DNA of 64,000 bases from Hypholoma sublateritium FD-334 SS-4. Its lineage: Eukaryota; Basidiomycota; Agaricomycetes; Agaricales; Strophariaceae. The stretch covers positions 260,444 to 324,443 of the forward strand of contig KN817531.1 in the NCBI GenBank assembly GCA_000827495.1, given 5' to 3'. Shown piece by piece: positions 1 through 10,366 of this stretch (position 1 is the stretch's first letter; each line of letters starts with the position of its first letter). The notes beneath the pieces are model-generated. The model was not told the origin of the DNA. It saw nothing but the letters and a program-made list of their open reading frames with translations, and made no database searches. A program made the position numbers and the translations under genes.

Positions 1-47
1 TTAAGTTGATAGCGGGCGTGAAGTCGTACTTTCGGACGACGGGCTAA
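1..47 (+). CDS. Possible last codons of an upstream gene (partial)
   Basis: One plus-strand frame is open from the window edge and ends with a TAA at 45-47, encoding KLIAGVKSYFRTTG. A T-rich stretch that looks like a 3' untranslated region follows. This suggests the end of a gene lying mostly outside the window, but fifteen codons are too few to identify it and it could be chance. Confidence 0.3.
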   Translation, partial: KLIAGVKSYFRTTG

Positions 48-647
48 TGGGAATTGAGATCGCCGACTCGACTCCGAGTATCCGTCGGATCCTTGGTGTT
101 GGTTCTCTTTAGTTCTGGGGTTTTCGGTCGTTGGTTTATTTTGGGTCGACACTTGATGGTCCTTGTACTTGTAGTACATGTGCTATGTTGCAACGTATAC
201 TTTATCACACCCTCACGCTGTATTTCTATCGCTAGCGTTCATATATACACTTTTTTAAGCGTTATTGTTTTCTTCGGAAAATCGCTGTTACTCACTGACA
301 ACTCACTGGTGTTTCTACCTCTATGTAATCACGGTCTGAATAAACGATTTTTAGCTGCTCCAAGTTGACATTATTTCAATGAGGTTTCCAAAGGCAAGTT
401 GCCAACTATGTTACAACATTTAAATAATACTTATGATGGAAAGTCGCCGACATGATGCAGCGAGTGGCTTCTCTCGACAGCTCTGCTGAGGGCTAAAAAT
501 ATACATTCTTGGCGCTGTACTTGTTGTTCTGTGACTTCTGAGCTTGCAATTGGCTGGCCGCCGCAAACTCAAACTCTTCCAGCTTGTTTCAGTCGTTCCT
601 CCCATTCACTATTCTGGAGACGGTCTCAGTCGAGTTATCCCAACGAT
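48..647. other. Intergenic, no gene seen
   Basis: No family-like translation was found on either strand. The right half is presumably the promoter of the formyltransferase gene. The left half is T-rich and could be the 3' untranslated region of a gene ending at 47. Confidence 0.4.
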
Positions 648-2138
648 ATGCTTAGGATCTCCGCTTTGAAATATCACCATGGTCGGCATGCCATGAAATG
701 CAACGCATCATCGCGTTTTCTGCAAACTCAGGCCGCGTCAGACCGGTTTCGCGTCCTCTTCATGGGACGCGACGAGTTTTCGTGTCTTGTATTGCAGGAG
801 CTATTCCAGGCGAAAGGTGTGCTGCAATCACCACTTGTTCACGCGTCATACGAAATTCATATTCACAACGTAGCATCCTAGATGTGTGGAGTGAATTGGC
901 CATTGTGAGCCAGCCAGATACGCATGTTGGCCGCCGAGGATCCGTTCTTTCCGTGTGTGAGCGCGCGATGCCGCGTTCTCACCGTTTTTGCTAATATGTT
1001 ACGGTAGCTCCGCTGAAGATTCTGGGAGAGAGTCTAGGTATCCCGATACACTCAATACCCAAAATCCGGAAGGAATTCAAAAGCTGGCAGGTCCGCGTGT
1101 TTCCCTTCCATAGGCTAGTCTACAACTGAATAGGCTCGTTCACAGCTACCTGCTCCATTTGCAATACCCTCCGAGCCTGAAGCGCACCCAGTCCCGAACC
1201 ATTTGCTCGTCACGGCTTCTTTCGGTCGAATACTGACTGGCAAGATGCTCGACGCGTTTCAACCGGCACACCGGCTGAATGTGCACCCCTCTCTTCTCCC
1301 TGCCTATCGGGGTCCGGCCCCGATACAACACTCTATCATGAATGACGAGAAAGAAACAGGTGTATGCGTCATCCAGATGCTGAAGAAGAGCGAGGGGATT
1401 GATGCGGGCGCGCTTTGGGACTGTAGTAAAGTGGTGCGTTGTTTATCTTCTCAGACCTAATGACTGCAGGGGCTGAATGGAACTCGACGCATAGGATATG
1501 CCGAATGACGCGACGTACGCCTCACTACGCGATAAGCTTGGCCCTATGGGCGGCCGGCTCCTCGTTTCTGTCCTGCGCGACCTCTTAAGTGGCACAGTAC
1601 GTGAACCCAGACCAACACCACGCCGCTGCTGATCGTCTTCGTCGCAGGCTACGCCCCTCACGCAAGCCTCCGCCACCAACGTCTCCAAAGCGACGCCGAT
1701 AACGGCGCGCGACGCGCTCGTCGACTTCACGACGATGTCTGCGTCGCAGATACACGCGCGCGAACGCGCCATAAGCCACCAGGTACGTTCCCCGTTCATC
1801 ACGCCCTCGCGGTGCGCAATAATCTCACCCTTGCTCACCAGAAACCACTCTGGACGCACACCCCCGACGACAGGTCCCTTCATCTCTACGCGCTCAGCGT
1901 GCTCGATGGGGCGCAGCTGTCCAACCAGGCGCTCCCCGACGCCCCAGCACGCATGGTGTTCTCCAAGAAGCACAGGCTGCTGATTGTGAGGTGTGCTGGG
2001 GATACGCTGCTTGGAGTAGGTAGGGTTAAGTCTGATGGGAAGAAGGAGATAGGTGCGCAGGAGTGGTGGAATGGGGCACAGGGGACTTTCTGTGTGGGGG
2101 AAGGGAAGAAAGAGGTGTGTTTGGGAGGCCACGCATGA
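648..2138 (+). CDS. FMT1: Methionyl-tRNA formyltransferase (mitochondrial), multi-exon
   Basis: This enzyme formylates the initiator Met-tRNA for mitochondrial translation. After a basic N-terminus from the ATG at 648 (a likely targeting peptide), the pieces read in family order: RVLFMGRDEF, then HVGRRGSVLSV, then PLKILGESLGIPIHSIP, then the hallmark LNVHPSLLPAYRGPAPIQHS at about 1278-1335, then LRDKLGPMGGRLL. The end, LLIVRCAGDTLLGV...EWWNGAQG, matches the C-terminal tRNA-binding domain. These lie in changing frames separated by short GT...AG introns. One intron is 957-1007, and another ends at the CAG just before KPLWTH. Joins between about 1430 and 1800 are less certain. No inactivating lesion was noticed. 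The stop is at 2136-2138. Confidence 0.85.
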
Positions 2139-2423
2139 GATAGGTGAGCACGAGCCGTAGGAAGTGATTCAAACGGGGCTGATGCGTATACAGTAATGAA
2201 AGTACCTGCTAGTAACACTATCGACCGATGAGCCCGAGGAATAGACGCAACCAGGAGGGCTCAATTATTTAAGTTGCTCAACTCGAAGTTGAATGGGTGG
2301 AGCCGATTTGCCTTTACCCAAACATTGGGATTCTTCTGAACTATTTCGCAGTGCGTGGCATATTCAAAGGTACATCCTTTGCCGCTAGAGTACATTTTTT
2401 CATGGTATTATGCAGATGAGCTC

Positions 2424-4657
2424 TCATGCCCCGCGGTATTCTTCGACGTTAACCTCGTCGATTTTTCGGTCCAAATCGCTCAGCGAGGCGACTTGGTCGA
2501 CCGAACCTTCGTCGGCCATCCGCTCATCGCGTGTTCTGTTCATTACGATGGCGTGCGCTTTCCATGGCTTCACGCCTGGCGCAAAGAGCTCATTCATGCG
2601 TTCTAGTGGCACCTGCCGCGATTCTGGCAAAACGAACTATATTTACCCAAATCAGCAATTATTCTTCGAGGCGGAAATAGGCTCCCGGAAGGTAGAAATC
2701 CACTCACGTAGACAAAGGCGATCGAGAAGATCATGAATGTCGCGAAGAAGATGTACACGCCGTACGACATCGCGAGGAACATCTGCGGTGTGAAGCGCGC
2801 AATGATGAACGCGAACAGCCTAGTACGAACGAAGAACGCGCGAGTTTGATTTTAAGCCAAAGCAGCGAATCGGGCATGAACGCACCAGTTAGACGCCGCG
2901 ACGAAAGCCTGCGAAGCTGGACGAACATGTTGCGGGAACACCTCGGCCGCTACCACCCACGGCGTGCCTGTACAAGCAAGAAAGACCACGGGTCAGAATG
3001 AGGCAACGGCGACGACAGCGGACGAACTCGCCGTTCCAGGTAGGGCCGTAGAAGCATGTCCAGAGGTAGAAGAACGCCATCGCGGATATGCCGCCTGGCG
3101 ACAGCGTATCGGAGACGTGCTCGGCGGGGCGCGCGATGGCGATGTACGCGCCGATGTAGTACATCGCGATCGCGCCGCCGACTGAGCCGACAAGCAGCAG
3201 GCCGCGGCGCCCGAAGCGGTCTACGAGGACGAGCAGCCACACGAGCGCGCCGAGAAACTTGATGATCCCGTACACGCCTGTCGTGAGTAGCGACGCGGAT
3301 GTGCCCTACAGCGCGCGGTGATATGAGCACGCACATTGACGTTAGGGATCTGAGGGGAGGTGCGCGGTGCGTACCGTGACACCGATGCTCTTGAAGATGG
3401 TGGGCGAGTAGTAGTTGATCGCGTTGATTCCCGTGCCATTCTGGCACGCGAAGATCGCGATGCAGACGGCGAGCCGCCGGAGCAGGCTCGCGGAGCGCAG
3501 GAGCGACGTGATGGGCGCGACGAACCCCGTGCCGGCCTTTGCGCGGTCGGTCGCGAGCGCGCTGCATATGTCGTCGAACTCTTCGCGGACATATTTGGAA
3601 TCTTCTGGGAGGCTGCGCATGTACGCGAGGTTGCGCAGCGCCTGGTCGGTGCGGTCACGCGAGGCCACTGTACCACATGGAGGAGGCGGGTCAGCGTCTT
3701 CGATTTCTCATGGGTGACTGGAAGTGCGACGCACGCCACCTTGGGGACTCTGCGATGAAGAGCGTCCCGATACACAGTAGGCCGCCAGGAATGAGCTGGA
3801 CGGCAAATGATATGATCCACTGTTTATTGCTTTGGGGTATGTGCTTGTTGATTCCCTATAGTTTATGGTGCAGATGAGGTCAAAGTGCGTTGCATGTCAG
3901 TCAAACTTATAAAACTCACATAGTTGATAAAAAATCCAACGACAGCGCCGATCTGCCAGCCCAGCTCGTACAAGCCAATCAGCCGCCCGCGAATGGCAGC
4001 GGGTGATACCTCGCTGATATAAATAGGCTTCAGGGGAACCGAGGTCAAAAGACGCGCGCGGCGCGCACAAAAATGGACGAAATACTCACGGCCAAATTAG
4101 ACGCGATGCCAATGCAGAACCCAACGATCACCCGACCAGCGTACATGATCCCAAGCCCCGTTTTGTGGTTCGCGACGCATTGGATTAGGGCGCCCACGCA
4201 GAAGACGAGCCCGGTGACCATCAGCCCCCACCTTCGGCCGAGGTAGTATCCGATGGGGTACCCCGCGAACGCGCCGAAAAATGCGCCAGCTTGGTATACG
4301 GAGAGAATGTTCGCAGATATCGTGGCGAGCTTCGCTGCGCTGTCGTTTTCGAGCCCGAATTCGTCCTTGAACGAGGCGAGGGAGATACTGGTGCCGATAA
4401 ATGCGGACTAGAATAGCTGCGCGATGAGTACCAGTGGAAGAACGGCTGAGCGCTCCTGGATTGGGGAGGGGCTTACGTCCTGTGGGTGGGGGGTCGACGT
4501 AAGTACGGCCTCGGGGATGACATTCTGGCGCTGGTTGTGTACTCACATAACCGATCATGACCGCTGCAAACGCCGCGACAGACGCTGAGAAGTAGATGCG
4601 CCAGTTGTAGACCTCCTTTGGCGTCGGCCGGTCCTCGATGACGCGGAGGTTAACCAT
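2424..4657 (-). CDS. Quinate permease (MFS sugar-transporter family)
   Basis: This is a plasma-membrane proton symporter of the fungal QutD/Qa-y type, which takes up quinate. The N-terminus at 4657 reads MVNLRVIEDRPTPKEVYNWR, the usual start of this subfamily. Further exons give LASFKDEFG, GYYLGRRWGL and GRVIVGF (4080-4400), then PIYISEVSPAAIRGRLIGLY (about 3915-4030), IAIFACQNGTGINAINYYSP (about 3390-3450), VDRFGRRGLLLVGSVGG, and a cytosolic tail with PESRQVPLERMNELF ending at 2424. The sugar-transporter signatures (GRR, PESPR-like, R-G-R) are present. About six short introns interrupt it; their joins were read by eye. It is transcribed divergently from the quinate/shikimate dehydrogenase 273 bp away, which supports quinate as the substrate over a hexose. 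Confidence 0.85.
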
Positions 4658-4930
4658 CGCAGTTCAGGCAAACCCCAGAGTGCAGACTGGAGGTGCGGGG
4701 GAGAAGAAGGAGCGAAAATTGTTCTCTGAATATCGGAATATTTATGGGTATGTCGTCAGTGCCTGGCTAGAGGCGGGGCGTTTACACGGGCCGGGGTGAG
4801 ACATGGAGGCAAAATAATCGCTCCGGCCGAAAACACGCGAGACGATCGATGAGCGAGGAAGTGGTTTTCGATGCGCACCCCGGGCCCATAGTATACCTTG
4901 CCCACCCCGTCGCTGGTCCTAACAGAGAGC
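4658..4930. promoter_or_regulatory. Shared promoter of the quinate permease and dehydrogenase genes
   Basis: This 273-bp gap lies between two divergent start codons of genes in one pathway, so a common bidirectional control region is likely. A TATA-like ATAGTATACC lies near 4890, suited to the plus-strand gene. A repeated GAATAT around 4726-4738 (gaatatcggaatat) is a candidate regulator site. The binding factor is unknown. Ascomycete quinate clusters use the QA-1F/QutA activator, but no clear site for it was seen. Confidence 0.5.
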
Positions 4931-6293
4931 ATGCCATCCACCGCGCTTGCCACCGAATCCGGCGGGCGATTCCACCTGTTCGGCTACCCCATAGCGCACT
5001 CCGCCGCGCCGGCGTTCCACAACGCCTGCTTCGACGGCCTTGGGAGCGCACACCGCTTCGCGTGCTGGTCGACGTCGATGATCACCAAGGAGATGCTGGA
5101 CGAGATACACTCTGAGGCCGCGGGCGGCGCTGCGTGAGTACTCACATTTTTCCAAGGTTTATGACGACTTGATCATACTTCGGACGCGCTCGAATGAAAT
5201 TCTCCTTGTTGAGGGTAGTGTTACGATGCCGCTCAAGACTGCAATTTTAGAGCACCTCGATAAGCTCACGCCCGCGGCACAGGCGACGCAGGCGTGCAAC
5301 ACGATCGTCAAGGTGCGGCGCGCGTCGGGCGGCGGACAGACGACGACGACGCTGGTGGGGACGAACACAGACGTTCTCGGTGCGCATTTCCTCCCGTCTC
5401 GCCCAGACGTAATTCGCGTTGCTGACAACATGAATTGCTTCGCCCTGCCCATAGGCGTGCGCAACGCGCTCCTCCGCGCCTGGCGCGCACAGTACCCCGG
5501 GCACCGTGCCGCACCGCAAGCGCGCTTCCCCGTGGGCGCGGCGTCTGCACTGGTCATCGGCGGCGGCGCGACGACGCGCTCTGCGGTGTACGCACTGCAC
5601 CACCTCGGGCTCGCGCCGATCTTCCTCGTGAATCGCGACGCAGACGAGGTCGCGCGCGTCGTGGAGGGCTTCTCTGACACCGGCGTGGAGCTGGTGCACC
5701 TGCGGAGCGTTGCGGATGTGGACTTGCATCTGCGCGGTGGGGAGGAGGGTCGGGAGGGACAGCGGAGGCCGGAGCTGGCGCTGGTTGTGGGTGCTATTCC
5801 CGGTGCGTGCGATGACTTGGGAGTCAGCTTATATAGGCTGAGCGTTATCTTATCAGCGACGCCGCCCGCCACCGTCGCGGAGCACCTCGTCTACGAAATC
5901 GCGACGCACGTCTTCGGCCTCCCGCGCGCTTCCCCGGCCTCTCCTCCTCCTCCTCCCTCCGAAAATGTGCTCGCGCTCCCGCACACGCCGATATTCCTCG
6001 ACATGGCGTACAAGCCGCGGCTCACGCCGTTGCTGCGCCTCGCCGGCGCGCGCGGGTGGGCGACGGTCGGCGGCGTACAGGCGATGATCGAGCAGGGGCT
6101 CGCGCAGCAGCGCATGTGGGCTGTGGGATCGGTGGAGGATGCAATCGCGTGTGGGGGCCCGGAGATTCTGGGCGAAAAGGTTGAGGGGCAGGTGCGGGCG
6201 CTGGTAGAAGGTATGGCGGATGTAGTTGTCGGTGGGGTGGAGGTGGATCGGGCGTTAGAGGAACCTGGATTGCCTCAAAATGAAGTCATATAG
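4931..6293 (+). CDS. Quinate/shikimate 5-dehydrogenase
   Basis: This enzyme oxidises quinate or shikimate with NAD(P), the first step of quinate breakdown after import. Exons 4931-5133, 5219-5802 and 5857-6293 join in frame to about 407 residues. The N-terminal substrate lobe has GYPIAHSAAPAFHN (the family HSxSP-type loop; the second Ser is Ala here), VTMPLK with the catalytic Lys, and the NTDVLG motif. The nucleotide domain has VIGGGATTRSAVYALHHLGL, and the end has DMAYKPRLTPLLRLA and EQGLAQQRMWAV, matching the DxxYxPxxTPLL and QGxxQ signatures. It is monofunctional, unlike the AROM pentafunctional protein. A catabolic role is inferred from the neighbouring permease. The start at 4931 gives the expected short lead into the first strand. 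Confidence 0.85.
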
Positions 6294-7332
6294 TAACGAC
6301 AGAGCGTTACTGACTCTATTTCGCTTAGAGGAAAATTACAAACGAAAACGAACTCTGGCGCCACAGCACTGCTTGGCGTCCCAGCCAGAGACCCAAAATT
6401 GTCGTTCTCTAAGTATTCCACCGAAACGAAAATAAGGAACGGAAATGGTGCGTTCCCAGCCTCGCCCATGGGCCCCGGAGAAGGGTGTAGATACCGTAGA
6501 ACATGAGGCAGAGAAAGTGTCAAGCAAGGCCGCATGCAGGACTGCACCTAGCAGTCGTGGTTGTTGAATCCAGGAACGCGATCGGCTATCTGCCGTCGGA
6601 AGTTGAATATGAGCGCTAAGCACTCTCCCATCAAACAGCAGACGCCCAACAGTAGACACAGATATTCACAATTAGCGAACATGAAAAAGTGACGGTGGCT
6701 GGAACAGTGGGATATTAATTCGGGGCGTTATCAACGTTTTCACTAGGCGTCAGCGTACAGAGAAAACCGCGCGGCTGGTTGCAGTCATATACAGTGTCCA
6801 ATTCGATAGCACACGCGTCATGCCATTTGTATGCCATGGTAATAACGCATGTTTCAGACTGAGGCTGGTAGCCGCCTTCCCTGTGTATGTGTCATTCATT
6901 CACTTACAGACCCCACCACGGCACGCGCGCTGTAGAATATCACGAAACTTACGTGCGAACATTCGACACGGATGCTTCTTGGCGTGTACTCAGCACTTAG
7001 TATCATGTTTGAATGCAGTATGAAATCGAGGAACACGTGGAGGTCTATAACAAGTACGCCAGGGCCAGGAGAGGATATTTTTGTCGGTAGACAATGCTCA
7101 GACAACGTTCCAAGTCATTGTTAATTCGTTTTAGCGAGTTGATCCGTGTTAGTCGCCACCTGGAACTTGAAAGGAAGTCTGCAACCACGATTTCGTCGAT
7201 ATAAAATGACTGTTATCGGATTTGGATTTAATAAATCTCGCTTACGACGTGTTTGCGTGTCACTCTCCACCTGTTAATGCGTATAAGTATCATGCTGCTT
7301 TACTGCACTCCACTCCATCACAACTATTTCGA
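6294..7332. other. Intergenic, no gene seen
   Basis: This is about 1 kb with only short ORFs of unusual composition. The ORF at 6336-6659 on the minus strand overlaps what should be the 3' end of the dehydrogenase transcript and has no recognisable motif. The right part presumably holds the promoter of the gene starting at 7333. Confidence 0.4.
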
Positions 7333-8641
7333 ATGGTTATGTCAATCGACCCCAACTCCCCCATTCGCCCTCTATCGTCCAGTGCGATAAAAATTTTGGA
7401 TGATAAAATCGACAAACTAATTCTAAGCTTCGACAAGAGCCACAACAGCTTTAAGGATGTTGCACATTGCCTTTCCCAAGCGTTGAGGATATTGGCCACC
7501 GGCTCCGCATATTATTTGGAACTCGAAGAGCTCGAAGCCCTTTGGCGAAATCACCACAACGTGTGTTGACAAATTTCATGTTATATTCGATTTACCAAGA
7601 TCCGTTTACCATAGGTGTACAATAACTTGCTATCCACGTTTCTATTGTCGGCCGATACAGTCTCCGGAATTATTTGTCGTGCGTCCTTTTGTTCTAATTA
7701 CTTACAGGAAATGGGCTGATAATATCAAGATTTCCATGATAACATCCAGCCTTTTATACTCCCCACATGTGAGATGTCTATAGACGAGAAAAAAGAGACG
7801 CTTTGCGAGTTCAAAGAGGTACGCAAAAATGTGTCGTCAGCGCGGAGGTTGGCCGTTGATGATTATCTACAGACACTCGATCTGAAATGGAAAGAAAACA
7901 AGAAGGACATAGGACACTGTTTGGAAGATCTCCGAGTCGACGTGTCGACCTTTACGAGCAGATACAGTCTTCTTTTATCTAAGATAGGGGCAAAGGATAG
8001 CAAACTCAAGCAGAAATTCGAAGACCTGCTACTCCGGGCAAAAATTCAGGTAGCCACTGTTTCTGTAGAGGTGCTGTGTAAGCTTGTAAGCCTCGCAACT
8101 TTTTCAACTGCGTATTATGGCTCGAACTGAGGCGTGGCCACAAGGTTCGAAACTCCCGTGCTTTCTTCAGATTTATTGGAATCATTCTACCGGGGGACGA
8201 TTGGACGTCTTGTACCATGGAGGCGCCGTTCATCACAATGGCGCGTACTTTCTGTGCTCCAAGAACGTATAAATTTACGTGGGTCGTTGTAAAGGTGTCC
8301 TCCTCTATTGTAAAGGTATTGGCTGTGATAGCAGGTAATTCTATTTTCAATGCCGTTATCCATTTAACACTGATTTTTGGGACAGATGGAACCAAAAAGC
8401 GCGATGAAAACCAGCAAATACAGGCGCTTAGGCTTGGAGAATCTGAAGTCGAGGTTGCTGCCATTTCCGAGAAAATGGATGCGCTGAGTGAGGTGTGGGC
8501 CCAGGTAAGCCGTGGTAGACTATATAATAAAGTTAACTCATGAGAGCGATGTTCGTTATGAAGTTTGGCATATCGGTAGAGAGTCTCGCACAAGCCTTGA
8601 ATACCGCGCAAGGCCCAACACAGGATATGGTCAATTTTTAG
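7333..8641 (+). CDS. Unrecognised coiled-coil protein with hydrophobic middle
   Basis: The family is not recognised. Three to five exons can be proposed. 7333 to about 7559 reads MVMSIDPNSPIRPLSSSAIK and ends in a charged helix. About 7730-8050 encodes a long heptad-like helix (VDDYLQTLDLKWKENKKDI, then GAKDSKLKQKFEDLLLRAKI). About 8270-8375 is strongly hydrophobic (TWVVVKVSSSIVKVLAVIAG). About 8390-8503 is another charged helix (AISEKMDALSEVWAQ). A last exon would end at 8639-8641. The order helix, hydrophobic segment, helix resembles proteins that insert a helical hairpin into membranes, including some alpha-helical pore-forming families, but this is shape only. Splice joins are uncertain, and a 201-codon ORF runs on the opposite strand at 8006-8611. 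Confidence 0.5.
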
Positions 8642-10366
8642 TCGTTGTGCGAAGGCTGTTTCTGATTTGCGCCCTGTAGGTCGTCACCCAAAGTTGCAAT
8701 ACAATCATATATCTGTGCAGAGCACTAAACGACACACTGACCAAGCTGCGGACCGAGTTGAGCAAGCCTCAATATGCCGTAGACGCCCCACCGCCCTATA
8801 AATCTCAGCCGTCTCCCCGTCCCGCAGACTGTAAGGCAGAGAAGGTGGTGTAGTTGGGTTTTGAACATTCATCGTCTGCGGTGGGTAGAACCATCCGCTC
8901 TTTGAATATGTAGCATGTATGTCACCCCCGAGTACTGGACCAGCTGCGCTGTAAATTCCGTTAATTTATTGTCCGCAAAGAATAGTGCCATATTCGTACG
9001 CAGTTGTTGTCTGCGCTCCTCGACAGCGCGGAGCGCGTCATATGTAGTACGCTTGGGAACCTAAGTCGTCGAAACATTGCAATTCTGCTGCACGACGGCA
9101 GTGGGCGGCCGTTACACCGTGTCGCGAGCGTGTCTGCCAAGCGTCTACTCTCTAAGAATCACGGCTATTTTACTCTACGACCGCGGACACCGTCCGCGGG
9201 CGCGCGGGAGTTACCTAAGTGAGCGGTCGCACTGTACGGTACGGGCACCCTGTGCTCGCCAGGCAGGGTATATATATGCCGCCGTGTGTCTCGCGCTCAG
9301 GCTTCATCCCCGAGAAAAAGTGCAGCGTCAAGAACGGGTCATCGACGGCCGAGTGGGGCGTTTACGTGGTTGGTGACGATGCACGGCCGCGTCGGATCGA
9401 GGGTAGGGTTCGAGGGTGCTGTTTGCAGGCGGTTTGTGGCGGATTGAATGGCAGCGCGCTCGGAATAGGCTGGAAGACATACATGAGAACGGACCCACGC
9501 GATGGACGCCGAGATGAATTTGATATTCAGCGCGCATGCTGAGCCGGAGATTAACGTTAGTCGACGCTCCACGGGAGATAATAGACGACGCGCGTAGGCC
9601 GCGCGCACGCCCTGGGCCCCGTTTCGCGGGGCGCGTGGCCTGGGTTATTACGGGAGTTGCTGGTTTGGGGTCGCGTACGGCAGATTCGCAGAGCAGCAGG
9701 GGGAGCAAGGCGTCGCCAAGAGCTGTCCGGGCTATTTGCGCGTGGGACGCAGATAGCCTCAGCGGATTCGCTGCTGTGCGTCGGCGAGGTGGCATGTGGC
9801 AGGTACGTACGCACTGACGAGATGCGCGGCCGCGTCGGAACGGCGGGCATGGCATGCCGTACGCTGGAGAAAACGTGTCGGCCAGGGACAATAGCGAGTG
9901 GACCCACAGTGGGTGAGCGGCGAGATGATATTTGCCAGAGGAGATGTGCAGACATAGGGCCCGGAGAAAGCAATTAGCGTTAATTAATGGCGCTCCACAG
10001 ACAATAAACGCCCCTGCGTCTGGGTTATTATAGGTGGTGCGCAGAACGAGGTAACGCCAAGCGCTGCGTCCGCAGGCGACCTGCGCTGTTTCGGGGGTGC
10101 TCGCTGCGCAGATCCGCGCTGCGCGTGGCGGCGCCGTAAAAAAAGACGGCACGCGGGGACCCCATTGTGCGGGAGGACGTCGGAGGAGGGCTTTTGGGGC
10201 GCAATGGTGGTCGTGTGGAGCAGTGCCGGCGGCGGCACGGGCCTAGATCGGCCGATGATGACGTCAGGGCGCGACGGGGAAGGCGGGCTGGGGGTGGAGC
10301 GAACTTGAGCCGCTCGCGGTGTTGGGCGGCTGCGAACAATTTGCTGCTCTCGACCTGCATGGACCG
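8642..10366. other. Intergenic, repeat-like GC-rich stretch
   Basis: No credible gene was found. The part from 9374 to about 10045 contains two diverged copies of a segment, listed separately. ORFs such as 9219-9542 and 9328-10152 fall inside this repeat and show no family motif. The last few hundred bases are the promoter side of the RRM gene. Confidence 0.45.
9374..10045. repeat. Diverged direct repeat, spacing about 440 bp
   Basis: Blocks recur in the same order. A GGCCGCGTCGGA block occurs near 9381 and 9829, GGACCCAC near 9490 and 9899, GAGATGA..TTGATA-like near 9512 and 9923, GCGCTCCAC or CGCTCCAC near 9564 and 9988, and CTGGGTTATTA near 9641 and 10020. The copies are much diverged between blocks. 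This could be an old tandem duplication or two degraded copies of a mobile element. No coding capacity was seen. Confidence 0.4.

Noticed and set aside
9328..10152. 274-codon minus-strand ORF
   Set aside because: Sits in the diverged repeat, is Arg/Pro/Ser-rich and has no recognisable domain.
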